Positions 44,371 to 56,041 of a stretch of 64,000 nucleotides of DNA are shown here, in pieces. The translations under genes were made by a program, and so were the position numbers. The stretch lies in the NCBI GenBank assembly GCA_963966185.1, contig CAWZYM010000425.1, forward strand, positions 402,501-466,500, read 5' to 3'. Source of the stretch: Rhabditoides inermis. Lineage: Eukaryota; Nematoda; Chromadorea; Rhabditida; Rhabditidae. Within the stretch, counting starts at the first letter, position 1; the number at the start of each line of letters is the position of its first letter. The notes under the pieces are model-generated. The model ran no database searches. It was not told where the DNA came from and was given only the letters and a program-made list of their open reading frames with translations.

Positions 44371-46154
44371 CCTGAGCGCGTCGAACACGAGTCGATGGGA
44401 TGCGGGGCAGGCGTCGACGAGTCGATCCACGCTGACAGTGTCGGCCAGAAACGCCTTGTCCAGACACGAGAAGCGAAGGTGTTTGAGAAGACTGCAACAC
44501 GTGCGAAACGTCAAGAAATCACCAAAAACCTAAAAGACAATTCCGAACGAAAATTGCGTGTTTACGAAAATTTGTGTAGCGGGCAACAATCAACAAAAAA
44601 GAGTGATCTCGAATTAGAAGAGCTAATAAAATACTACTCTTCACCTCGGCAGGTGCTGTTTCCTGCTCTCCTCATCCACTCGAACCCACGACATGACAGC
44701 TTCGAACACGACCGATTCATCGCAGAACAGACCCTCATCTGAAAGAATATCGAATAATCATAACATACTAAAAAAAATTAACTCCTTATAAAGAAACAAT
44801 CGAGTGTTATCACAATGATTGTGCCACCTACTCACCTGCTATGATAGCGGCCAGTTCCTCATATGTGAGACCGCGCACGTCATCCGTGTCCACCATGAAC
44901 CTTAGAATTCATCAATCAATCAATCAGTCAATCAGTCAATGAACCAATCAGTCAATGAACCACATCAAACAATGCAGCTTTGTTTTACACTCCATATATC
45001 GATTGTTCAGATCTTTTTCCAAAACATTGGAACAGCTTTTAGGCAGTCGTCGCAGTAGTGAACTCAGTCTTTATTTTCGCACTGTCAGCAGTCGTCTCGC
45101 AATTGTTCAGATCTTTTTTTCCAAAAAGCAATTCCCAAAAAAGTTGACATACTCGAAATACTTTCGGATGAGCTTCATTGCAGCTTCGCGTATCTCGCCG
45201 CACGCGAGTCGATTGGCCAACTTCCACATCGAGACGCTGTTCGCCCGACACACCGAGTCCATCAACAGCCTGAAAAAAGGTTAACAGATTCAGGAGCTTT
45301 ATATTGTATTCAGATTTTATCAGATTGTTATTTGTTACGCTGCATCACTGTATGCCATAAAAGCAACACCTCCGAATATACTTTTCTCTCGCGGTACATT
45401 TGGCTGAACATCACTGCTCATCATTTACATGAACTACATTATGATGACGTGGTGATTCGTGGTAACTCTACAAGTTACGGACACAAGAAATACTTACTGG
45501 TTGGATGAAAAGCATACTAGCCAAACGATACTCACTTTCCGCACTTGCTCTTGAGGCAGTCCAACTGGAGGTACGCAGCCTCTTGCAGCAGATGCATCGC
45601 CGAGTCCGAGTCTGCAACCAGTCGTTATTCAAATATGGACAATCTATATGGTGTCCGCTGCCGATTCGATTGTCTGCAAGGAGTTTCCATACCTAGCTCG
45701 ATGCGACCGCTGTACATGTAGTCGACGAGCTTCTGGAGAATGGGAAAATCGACGTCCTGAAAATCTCTCTCACTCTCTCCTCCCCTCTCTCTCTCTCCCT
45801 CTCTCTCATCCTCTCTCTTCCATCCTCTCTCATCCTTTCTCTCCCCCCCCTCTCTCTCTCTCTCTCTATTTCTCATTCTCTCTCTCATTCTCTCTCTCTC
45901 ACCATCTTGATGATACCGTCCCGCGTCTCGCTCATCTCCGCATTGAATACGTTCTCAAAGTGCGGGGAGGCGGCACACAACACGAGCTTGTGAACGGGGA
46001 TCTAAAACTAGAAACATTATGACGATGAGAGAGAAGGGGAGAGAGAGAGAAGGAGAGAGAGAGAGAGGGGGAGAGAGAGAGAGAGAAAAGAGAGAAGAGA
46101 CTGAACAGAGAAAGAAAGATGATAGAGTGAAGAAAAGGAGAGAGAGTGAGACAA

Positions 46155-46208
<54 letters not shown>

Positions 46209-46983
46209 CGATGCCCCACCAGTCCGGCCTCCCTGTACTCGTCCCCGCTGCTCCATGCCTGTTCCACCAGCTCCTTCACCCTCTCGTCTGTCAGTTCCTC
46301 AGTTCATTCACGAGACACCAGGATCACATCGCACATCTTCCCGCATCTCAAAAAGAAACAATCAGAATTATCATCAAAATATATAATATCGCAATTATCA
46401 CTATCTTATTGATTATCTTATTGACATCTTAATAATTTGATCTCTATCCTATTGATTACTGCGATCTTGACAGGAAAGAACCACCGACAGATACATACGC
46501 AGACTAATTGCTTTCTTAGTGTTTCATCTCCGTTGTTGTACTCTTGATATCGGCAGTAAATCGATTCAATATCTTATTCACATAATCGCTGCAACGCAAA
46601 TCTTCTAGGCACATCTGCCATTTCTGTTCTCTCACAGGCGTTTTGCTGGGAACGATACGGATACCACATTACACTGACGATGAGTCTCACGCTGTGGTAT
46701 CAGAGTATCAGAGAGGCGCCCTTTGTCTGGCTTACGCTTGCCGAACTATTGAAACCAACTAACCAACATGTGAAATATAGGAATTGAGCATGAAACAAAT
46801 ACATAGTTAGAAAGTGGGGTAGAAAGATGCGCATGTTTGTGTTAACATTTGTAAAAGCGTTTGGTACATGGGTCAAAACAGACTGAACCTTTTGTTACTA
46901 CGATCACAATGAATGTTGTTATCCACTCACCTTCTCATCAGGTCGAGGCGAGGAAAGAAGTTATCAGCGAATGAATGTGACAT
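44371..46983 (-). pseudogene. BTB-BACK (KLHL-like, Kelch-less) gene copy 2
   Basis: Nine exons: 46983-46931, 46346-46220, 46001-45903, 45756-45693, 45611-45536, 45269-45153, 44900-44836, 44738-44645 and 44491-44371. All phases agree, giving 272 codons. BTB: MCDVILVS, IPVHKLVLCAASPHFENVF and DVDFPILQKLVDYMYSGRIE. BACK: LLMDSVCRANSVSMWKLANR, FMVDTDDVRGLTYEELAAI, DEGLFCDESVVFEAVMSWVR and LLKHLRFSCLDKAFLADTV. Two defects: an in-frame TGA in exon 2 (46304-46306), within about 30 residues inserted between the first BTB strand and IPVHK, and no Kelch repeats after BACK. It could encode a dominant BTB-BACK fragment only if an unseen splice avoids the stop. GA/CT microsatellites sit in the introns on both sides of exon 3. 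Confidence 0.75.
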
Positions 46984-47247
46984 CTTTTTTGAGGAGACAG
47001 TGAGCAGTTGAAAACGAGAGCCACTGTGTGTGGTTGTGAGAGCGGCGTCTCACCACCGGTACTCTGAGGTCAGAGGTCAGAGCAGATTGCGATCGGAAAG
47101 AGAGCTGATATACAATCAGTACACAAGAAAACTACACATATCGACGAGAAAAACTGTCCACGATGCGATTTCATGTGTGAGTATTTTTTTCTAGAAGAAT
47201 CAAACTTATTATGGTTTACTACACTATAGTTTATCACAATGAATCAT

Positions 47248-47549
47248 ATTATCTTTTAAAAGGACTTCCGTAAGAGAAGAGTTTGTGTTACTCAACGTAA
47301 TGCAACAAAAGCTCATGCATTTTATCAATCGAAATAGTAAACAAACCTGCTCTTTCTGCAATAAAAACTAATGCGAGCAAATGTTGTATGTCGGGAAATT
47401 GATTTCGGTATCCGATCGATTATATATAACTTGTTGAACTATTGGAGCAGGTTTGTGTACTATTTCGATTGATAAAATGCATGAGCTTTTGTTGCATTAC
47501 GTTGAGTAACACAAACTCTTCTCTTACGGAAGTCCTTTTAAAAGATAAT
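47248..47549. mobile_element. Foldback MITE, copy 2
   Basis: Tandem-unit copy of 41807-42108, essentially identical. Confidence 0.8.
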
Positions 47550-47627
47550 GAATGTACTTTTATTGGATTTCATATAAATCTATCTACATTAACATGAACC
47601 ACAAAACATTTTTTTTAAAAGAAATCC

Positions 47628-49725
47628 AACAGTTCACTCACCTTGTTGAGTCCAAAATTGTATAAAATTTGCAAAAAAGAGTTTAGGTAATGCTGATGGG
47701 AAAATTTACAATTCCAATGTCATTTTTATGTAAAATCATATATTACAAAAGTTTTGCCGCCAGCCGGAACCGAATTCGAGCCATGTGTCTCAACGGGCGC
47801 AAACGCTAACCACAACACTACTGTGCGCACGGCGAAGCACGCGATCTAAACGATATCAGTGCAGTGCAATCCACAGGCAGTGCGGATTGTGCACCTCCTG
47901 TCTGCTGGGGGCAGCCGGTGCGCGCCCCCCCCCCCCCCTAGAAAACGTTCCGTACACGGGGGATTGCCTGCCCCTCAGGGGGGGGGGCGCGCGCGTATCT
48001 CGCTTCCTACAACAGCTAGCGATACCAAAATCGAAACTTAACCATTTTCTAACATCCTGAAAACATCTATCAGCATCACATTGTTCTCGTAAAGATTCTA
48101 AGGAACCTTTCGTTCAATCGCCTTTTGCCGATTCTAGCGCGCGACTAGGGTTAACACAAACCAACCAGCGCTGCCGCGCTGGTTGTAATTAATTAAGCAC
48201 ATCATGTTAATTGGAGCACATCATGTGTCCAGTGAGAATATGTTACATGATTTCGCCTCAGTCTCTACATCTCACGTTGTGGTCCCTAGTACGAGTTCCA
48301 CTCAATAACAATGGTACTGGCACAGTTTGTATAGTGACTGTTTCAGTAGATAGAAACTGTACAAAGACACTTTACAAAGACTGTGTTGTTGTCAGGCAAA
48401 CGGTATGCGGTCATTGATGCATGCGAAGGATCGGGCGAGTACCGCACATCTTCGTGCTGTGGGTGAATTGTTGGCGAGCCATTTTTCAGGAAGAGTTAAT
48501 TTCTGAAGCATAATTGTGTAAGTTGGTCGGATCTAATGGAAACAAGCACTTGCAATGTCAAGAGAACACGTAAAATAGGGATGAACACATATAAAAAACT
48601 ATGCACAGAAAGTGGTTAAATGAGAAGTTCATAGAACAGAACAGCAGACGTTCCAATGTTCTACAGGTTACTCGTTCTCCATTAAAAGTGATATACAGTT
48701 ATTTTCACAGTTCTACATGGATCTGTTTTCCTATTTTAGTAAAGGTCTAGTATCATATGTCTGTCACTGGAACTTTTGGATAGGCGTATCTATAAAAGGG
48801 AAAAACCGCGACCCTGAAATGGAACAATCATTGAGATTGTTATCTTTAATCACAATAGATGTACTTGTGAGCGTCACGTTTCTGTCTCAAAGTTGAAATC
48901 GATTTATTGTTCACTTTTCCTGACGTAAGCCGTCTTTCTGACTCTTGCATATGAGATGTGCCGGAAGTCAAACGTATGGTCAAACGTATTCATCTATTCA
49001 AATACATTGAAAGAGGGAGAGAAGCTGGGGAGAAAGAACGAGAGATGAGGACTTTAAAAAAAATAGAGAGGAGAAAGAAACAGGGAGACAAGTGCAATAT
49101 GGAAGATGAAGTCCAATTAGCGGTTTGTTTGAAGTGTATCAGTACCGCGTAGATACCGCGGGCAACTTCTGTTATTGAGCAACATAATTGAGCAGTTGTC
49201 TATTGCTTTCGGCAGCAACCAGGACCACTATAAAATGCATGATCACGAAACGTGTTCATTATTCCGACCTAAATTCGGCTTTCTCTTTATGTGTGAGATA
49301 TTAATTCTACAATGGTGAGTTTCCATGATTCCATGATTATTTCGATTATTTTTTCAGAACTTTGTGCAGAGTAAGGAGTCTTTGATGATCAACTGAATTA
49401 ATTTTTATCATAACATTGTTTTTCAGCTACTTTGAGCACATGAGAGCGCAGCTGCAGCAATACGCATCAAACTACCACAAACATGTGAAGGGCAACCTCC
49501 TCTCACTTCTCACTTCACGACCACGACTTTGAGATAGTTAGTGGACCTTTCATGATAACGTTGAAATTGTTGTAATCGAAATGTTTTTCAGAATGTGGCT
49601 CGTGATCTACACACTCGTGCTGTTAGAGATGCAAACTCTATCACTTCCTTCTTTGTCTCTCATGACACCCACGAGCTGTCCACACGTCAGTCAGTGCTCG
49701 TTACACTCGCAAAAGTACGTACTAC
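47628..49725. repeat. 5.44-kb tandem unit, copy 3 (partial, lacks BTB-BACK part)
   Basis: Follows copies 1 and 2 through the SINE and R copy E. Instead of switching to the BTB-BACK fragment at the ACTCGCAAA point, it continues as normal R sequence (AAAGTACGTACTACC). Confidence 0.9.
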
Positions 49726-49860
49726 CTTACTTTAATAGTTTTTTATAGACGCATCCCCCTAATATCTGTGCAACTTTTGCACCCGCTTATATAACATTTA
49801 ACTTGACGTTTGTGTAGGCCGGAGGCAAGCGAAGCAATTCTCCGGCCCGCTAGTCTACGA
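48287..49860 (+). repeat. R-family repeat, copy E, with GC hairpin
   Basis: Complete through the GC hairpin at 49817-49858. The short ORF (48964-49152) is open. ATG context of the first exon is preserved, with AATG|GTGAG at the donor instead of AAAG|GTGAG. Confidence 0.85.
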
Positions 49861-50039
49861 CAACCTAATCAAAATATAAAGACACAACATACAAATAGTC
49901 GTTGTTTAGCTCATCGTTCATCTAGCGGAAAGCCGTACACGAAAATGGGCGCTGGTGTTGCTGCAGCAACAATTATTCCGTCAGTTTGACTATTTCACTA
50001 GTACATAATATATTGTAAATTATCATGTTCAGTGCCGAC

Positions 50040-50135
50040 ACACTCACACTGTTGTCTCTGTATGTTGGTTTGGGTTTCGGAGAAGCAATGCCCACCGACC
50101 AATTCAAGAACAAGAGCAGCCAAGTCGACGCTGTA
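50040..50135 (+). pseudogene. R-associated exon, truncated at duplication junction
   Basis: VGLGFGEAMPTDQFKNKSSQ is followed by VDAV and an abrupt switch at about 50132 to the intron before exon 4 of the membrane gene (ACAATATAATGAAC). The junction marks the left end of segmental duplication copy 2. Confidence 0.5.
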
Positions 50136-50163
50136 CAATATAATGAACATGATGTCTCGACAG

Positions 50164-50400
50164 TGTTTTACTGGCCTCTCCTCTTCCGGCCTATGCGTCC
50201 ATTGGAAGAAGTGGAAATGATTACACTGATGGATACTGTATTCACAACCCTACTCACGTGCTTCGCGGTAAGCTAGATTCTCAAAAAGTTCAGGAAACGA
50301 AGTATGTCCTTTGTTTCAGTTGTTTTCGATGACTGACGACAAGTTGGCGAGACATCACACCGAGTTTCGAATGGGCATTCCAATGCAGCAGCAAACGTGA
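50164..50400 (+). pseudogene. Truncated membrane-protein paralogue (exons 4-5 only)
   Basis: Exons 50164-50267 (VFYWPLLFRPMRPLEEVEMI...) and 50320-50400 (LFSMTDDKLARHHTEFRMG, ending QQQT and TGA) align with the last two exons of the gene at 5151-6557. Reading frame, exon lengths (104 and 81 nt) and splice sites are intact, but exons 1-3 are absent. It cannot encode the protein alone; a fusion with R exons upstream is conceivable. Confidence 0.75.
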
Positions 50401-50834
50401 ACAGAAGTGGTGTTGTTAGTGGTTCTGTAATAAAGTTGTTTTCTTTTAATATACACGCGCATACATACCTTGTGTTACTGTTTCATGTTTGTTTGACTGT
50501 TCGTGAACTGATAGTTATTTCTAACAATTCTGAAACTATCATCAATAAACAAAATCAACAAAAAACAAGTTAAAAAAACAATTCTCAAAAATTAATTATT
50601 TTATCGTGACACGTTTTTGCTCACTCGTTTTCGAATCCGAACATCGCCACTGCGATCACAATTCGAATTCACAAAGTGATTTCCTTGTCATAAATTAGTA
50701 TTCACCACAATCTTCGAAACAAACACTGTCAGATTGCGGAATGTCAACGAAATAATTGGCTTTTTCATCAGTATTCTTCATGAAATTGTAGCCTTGATAA
50801 GCGTGTGGTGGGAAAGAGTGGCACGAAGTCCGCG

Positions 50835-53804
50835 ATGCGTTCCTTGCTCATACTCGCGGCCGTGGCTGCTCAACTGGTGGCTGCTCTAGATGCGAGCGAC
50901 GCCCTCACGGTAAGCAAGAAATAAGAAAGCATTCTCTTGTCGCCACTCATATCAACAATAGTTCAGTGAATAGCTCGGATCTGGCATCTGTGTTGACCAG
51001 CCGGGCAACACCCTTCTATGAGTGAGACAGGCTCATTCGATCCATGTGATAGCTACGAAATCTCAAAACCATGAAATTTTCCTGACCGCTCAGTGAACTA
51101 GATTGGGCTGTTTAAGTAGTTCCTCCCAATTTGTGTCTTTCTTTGCGTTTGAGAAAGTTATGTAGGGTGAGATGGTGAAAGTTAAAAAGGACTCCTTGGA
51201 ATGTGCCAGCCGGCGCGAAATGCTCGCTCCAGTGCCAGTCTGCCGCGCGTCTTCGTGTTGAGACCAATTTCACTATTTTCTACCGTGTCTCTGTGACTAG
51301 GTCAGCCCTCGTTTTGCGCGAGAAATCAACAGCAGTGAGGGAGAGTGTGCGTGACTCGCGCAGCTTCTTTCATCTTGTGCCAGCCCAACACAGATTCGAT
51401 CACCAAAGGCAAAGAGGCGCGAACTCGTCTCGTGGAAGCAAACTCGTGTCTCTGTGATTGCGCCTGCCCAGCTGATTGGGGGCGGTCTTGCGGCACTGGC
51501 TGCCGAAAAAAATGTTGGTAATGCAAATTTTCGCGAGGAAAAATATGTTTTTTTCTAGATAGATTCAATTCACCATTTCTGTAAAAATTGACCCCTATTG
51601 TTGTTTACAGTGGAGGCCTTCTTTAATATTAGAACCGGTAAACCTAGCAGTTTCACTCATATTATAGTTTGCACAAAGTAGTCCTACAGTAACAAAATAT
51701 CACTTCTGGGATGACAAATCTTTTATTTTCTCAGAAAGTGAATGTTAACATGGCCGACATCTTCGCTTTCGATCAGGACAGGGACGTTAGTGTGAGTTAC
51801 TATTGCAATAATATGCAAAAAAAAAAGCAAAAAAAAGTTGTACTTGATTTTGCAGACTGTCTTTCCACCATCATTTTCTCTCTCTGACGAAGTGAAAAAA
51901 GAAATTAGAGACAAGGTGGGTTCGCCTTCTTTGCAATTAAAAAAAGGTTCACAAATTACAAGTGAACGTTGTTTTCGATCTACATCGTATCATTGCTATC
52001 GCCTAATCCTTTCTTCTCTCCTCCTTTGATCTACCTCCCATTGTTCCACTGATTGCAAACTTATAATATTAAGACACACCTGATCACGATTTTCGCCACT
52101 GATATCAACAAGAGTTCATTGAATAGCTCGGATCTGGTATCTGCGTTAACTGAAGCAAAAGCACTCACTCAAATAAAATATGAGGTGAACAGTGAGCAAA
52201 AAAGGAATCAAGTTTCACTGACGTTTTAACAGAACGCAAAACTTGATGCGTCTTTCGAAACAGCGAAAGGAGATCGAGAGCCGACAGATGACTGGAACAC
52301 AACTCACATAGAGGTAAAAAATAATAAAACGTTTATTACCGTGCACAAATGAATGAGAGAAACAGTGCAAGACATCATGGTGAGCAATTGCATACGATAT
52401 GAGAAAAAAAAGTAAAATCATACAGACGCATCGAATGTTGACTACCGTCTACGAATCTTCGAAGCTGACAACAAATGGGGATTACTTTTTTTGGGAAGGA
52501 TGCGAATACTTTCTAGGAAGTTTTGTAGAGTTTGTGGTCACTTTATGCAAGTATGCCACATCTTTGCTGCACATATTCGATCGCATTCACCGATCCCACA
52601 TCCTGAGGGTTCCACAACTCACTGCAGTAGATACAAATAGAACACTAGTTTTATCACTAGTTTTAGATCTATTTCACTGTCGATGGCTACTATCGTCTTG
52701 TTCTTTTTCACCCTGGTGTTGACTGCAAAGCTAGATTGGAAGACCCGAAGATACAAGCGGAGATCGCTCGTGTTAATAAAATCACCACGACGTTCGGATT
52801 CGTCTATCACTTTTTCTGTGTGAGCAACAAGGAAAGCAGCACGTCTTCGGCAAAGGTTTTGTTGTCTAACTTGAGAAGAATATCGATGAACTTAGGCCTT
52901 CCGTCTTCAAGAAGAGCCTCTCCTTGTCAGCACTGAAGCTGCTCTCACCGAAAATCCCTTGGTCAGTTTTCGGGAATAGAACATCATTTTTAATAACATT
53001 CAAATATTCAGGAGGCGCACATTATCAAAGACTATAACTACACCATAGATGCGGACAAGGATGAAGAAGTAAGACATATAGAAAGTGTGACGAAATATAG
53101 AGTGTATGACTTCTTTACAGACAGTTTACAACAGTGCCAACATAACTTTAAAAGAACTGCAAGAGGTAGAGAAATGTTTCAAGACTATAAAAAATCTAAC
53201 AAACTATTTCAGATCTACCTGATCCAGTTGTACACTACCAACATTCACCGCAATGATATCAAAGCGACTGGCTACGAATCAGTTTTATACGCCTTTAATC
53301 TTTTCAGCCAGAAGGTCACAATTTTCATATTATCATGATGTCATGAATATGTGATATGTCAGTAATCAACATTTGAATATATCTCAGGTATTATCGATCG
53401 AAAATACAACGGCGGAAGGTGAACGTATCGCCGAGGAGGTGAAACGACTCGAAATTCCTGAAGTCACTGATAAACTAACACAGGTCCATTTTAATTTCTG
53501 AAACGTTTTTCACAATGTATCATTACAGTTTTATTTCACGAAATCGGGATACTTCCGTTTCATCGAATTCGGGGAGAGTAACGTTCGCGGCTGCGATTTC
53601 TTCGAGAAGGAGGAGGTGAAGAAGGTGTACGAAGATATGAACGGTCTGTATGAGACGGTCGGTGTTCGACAGTACCTCATATGCATGGATGAGAACGCGG
53701 TCGGTTTCGACATTGATTCTCACGGTCATACTACTCTTCTGCAGAATGCCGAAGTGACTGGTGCGAATATCAAGACTGAGCAACAATTCGCGACTACGGC
53801 CTGA
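50835..53804 (+). CDS. Secreted two-repeat protein, paralogue B (11 exons)
   Basis: Exons are 50835-50909, 51735-51791, 51856-51915, 52074-52184, 52233-52313, 52667-52855, 52896-52961, 53012-53068, 53213-53314, 53388-53483 and 53529-53804. All introns are phase 0; 389 aa. Signal peptide MRSLLILAAVAAQLVAA. Same exon plan as paralogue A; differences are mostly substitutions plus in-frame indels in exons 1, 3 and 6. The last exon is most conserved (GYFRFIEFGESNVRGCDFF and GVRQYLICMDENAVGFD); exons 4-6 vary more. Two cysteine-bearing halves with FT(V/K)xGY(Y/F)R suggest internal duplication. Function unknown. Intron 1 (50910-51734) carries unrelated inserted sequence. Confidence 0.8.
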
Positions 53805-53896
53805 ACGCTGTGTTACTGTTCGTGATAAAAGTTGCATTGGACATGGGTGATTTATATGTATGTTATGATGAAACTGAGAATCGCAAAAGAATATAT

Positions 53897-54278
53897 GAGA
53901 CCGATACAGTAAATTTTTGACAAGCAATGTAGAAAACTTCAATGCGTTCTACGTATAGTAGAATTTGGTTAAAAACCGAAGATAAATCATAAATTTTCTG
54001 TTCCCTATTCACTCGCTGGATAGAATGTAGAATTTTTGGATTTATTCAGTATTTGGAAGATGGTGAAGAGCAAGCGGTGAAGAGGCAATGATGCCTCATC
54101 AACTATAATTTTGCATACTTAAATTATCTTCCAAATTCTGAATGAGTCCAAAAATTCTACATTCTAGCCAGCGAGTGACTAGGGAACAGAAAAAATGGGA
54201 CATGACACATTTTACGTCAACAAAACGAAAACATCAAAGATTTCTACATTGTTTGTCAAAAATTACTGTATCGGTCTT
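53897..54278. mobile_element. Foldback MITE with known empty site
   Basis: Long inverted arms (GAGACCGATACAGTAA... and inverse; inner arms ...AGAATGTAGAATTTTTGGA) make almost the whole 382 bp a hairpin. It is flanked by ATAT on both sides. The paralogous position at about 9421-9435 lacks it (ATATATAATATTCTTG). Confidence 0.8.
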
Positions 54279-54310
54279 ATATGATATTCTTGTTCAAGTA
54301 CATTTATATA

Positions 54311-54700
54311 TCTACTTTGTAAACAACACCAAGTCGGCAAAACGAGCATGACAGGTTTTCGAAAAATAAATGAGCAAAACAATCGGCACATTTTGGCACA
54401 TATGTATATCATTTTTTTACTAATAAGTAATGTGTGAAGCATGCTTCGTAGTGTCGTAAAAAGTACATTTTTGCGTAGAAATGTGTGAATTACAACCGGG
54501 CAGCCTGCATTTTCGAAAACATCATTTTTCTTGGTCATTTTTCTCTGCAATAGAGAAATACGTGATCATTTTCACTGACCACCCAGTGTGTGATCCCGCA
54601 CGGAAAAATGAGTAACTTCATTTCTGTAGTCAAATGTACAAAAGCAGCAATTTTCTTCCTGATTGAAACTATAAACGACGTCTGTCTTTATATAGAAATG
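54311..54700. other. Unique intergenic sequence, nothing seen
   Basis: Present in duplicate 2 only, between the shared AAGTACATTTA site and R copy F. No ORF, repeat or RNA structure I can support. Confidence 0.4.
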
Positions 54701-55797
54701 AATGATACTAGTCCAACTTAGCAACAGCGGTACAAGTTCAATTCAATAACAGTGGTACTGGCACAGTTTGTACATATAGTGACTGTTTCAGTAGAAACTG
54801 TACAGAGACACTTTACAAAGACTCTGTTGTTGTCAGGCATACGGTATGTGGTCATTGATGCATGCGAAGGATCGGGCGAATACCGCGCATTTTCGTGCTG
54901 TGGGTGAATTGTTGGCGAGCCATTTTTCAGGAAGAGTTAATTTCAGAAGCATAATAATGTGCGTCGGTCGTATCTAATGGAAACAAGCAGGTGAATCAAG
55001 AGGAAACGTAAAATAGGGATGAACACATATAAAAAACTATGCACAAAAAGTGGTTAAATGAGAAGTTCATAGAACAGAACAGCAGACGTTCCAATGTTCT
55101 ACAGGTTACTCGTTCTCCATTAAAAGTGATATACAGTTCTTTTCACAGTTCTACATGGATCTGTTTCCCTATTTTAGTAAAGATCTACTTAGTATCATAT
55201 GTCTGTTACTGGAACTTTTGGATAGGCGTATCTATAAAAGGGAAAAACCGCGACCCTGAAATGGAACAATCATTGAGATTGTTATCTTTAATCACAATAG
55301 ATGTACTTTAATGTAAGCCTCAGCCTCAAAGTGTCCAGCGTTCGCCAGTCGACAGTGGGAAGATCTCTTTAGGAGGCAGTTAATTGTCCCTTTATATAAT
55401 CTTTCTTTCTTCGTTGTCATTCAAAACTATTAGAGCGTTTCTTGCATAAGTGGTAACCTATCTTAGTATAATTGTTTAGTTGACATCAAAAAAAGTAAAA
55501 ATGAAAGAGGGAAAGAGAGAGTGAAAACAGTGAGGAAGAAAAAGAGAGGAATAAAACGTTAAGACGAACGTTTATTCACTTCAATAGTTTAATGATTTCT
55601 TGTTCATAATATCTCACAAGCACATGCATATGTTAAGCAGTACTTGCAGTTGTGTTTCTCGTTTGACTCGCGGTGTGTGACTGGGAGGCGCCTGGGAGAC
55701 GCCTAGTTGGTAGGGCGGGGCGAGGCTCGCGTGGGGCAAAGGAGAGCCGGTCTCCTGTCCAGTCGACGATAGTGATTTCATTTGGAGAGTTCTCACT

Positions 55798-56041
55798 CTG
55801 CCAAGTCTATCAGTGCACAAGGCATATAGACCTGGCCATGCTCCCCATCACCCACAGATTTCCCCACAACGTGGGAGTTGCCTACAAGTACTCTCCTCTA
55901 CTGTAGTAACTGATGTACGCTTTGCAGGTCGGTACCCTGCAGGGTCGAATCCCCACATGAACTGGACTACACGATAACAGCTGTAGACATGGGAGCCAAG
56001 CCAAAGCGGTGCCTGAAAATGCACATGTGCATTTTCCATTC
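55798..56041. repeat. Insertion segment in R copies F and G
   Basis: Absent from R copy A (10585-10595, where CTCACTCT joins TCAAGCGAGG directly) and present at 60751-61000. It contains GGTCGAATCCCC, similar to a tRNA box B, and a 22-bp palindrome. It may be a SINE-like insertion, but no convincing box A was found. Confidence 0.45.
56015..56036. repeat. Perfect 22-bp palindrome
   Basis: The arm GAAAATGCACA is followed at once by its exact reverse complement. The 60.97-kb copy has one mismatch. Confidence 0.7.

Larger units (their letters stand above)
42182..47627. repeat. 5.44-kb tandem unit, copy 2
   Basis: Same order of contents as copy 1. Differences are mostly microsatellite and homopolymer lengths plus rare substitutions. 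Confidence 0.95.
50133..53890 (+). repeat. Segmental duplication, copy 2
   Basis: Collinear with 6288-9440: the last two exons of the membrane gene and the whole secreted gene. Its left edge is fused to R-family sequence. Confidence 0.85.
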
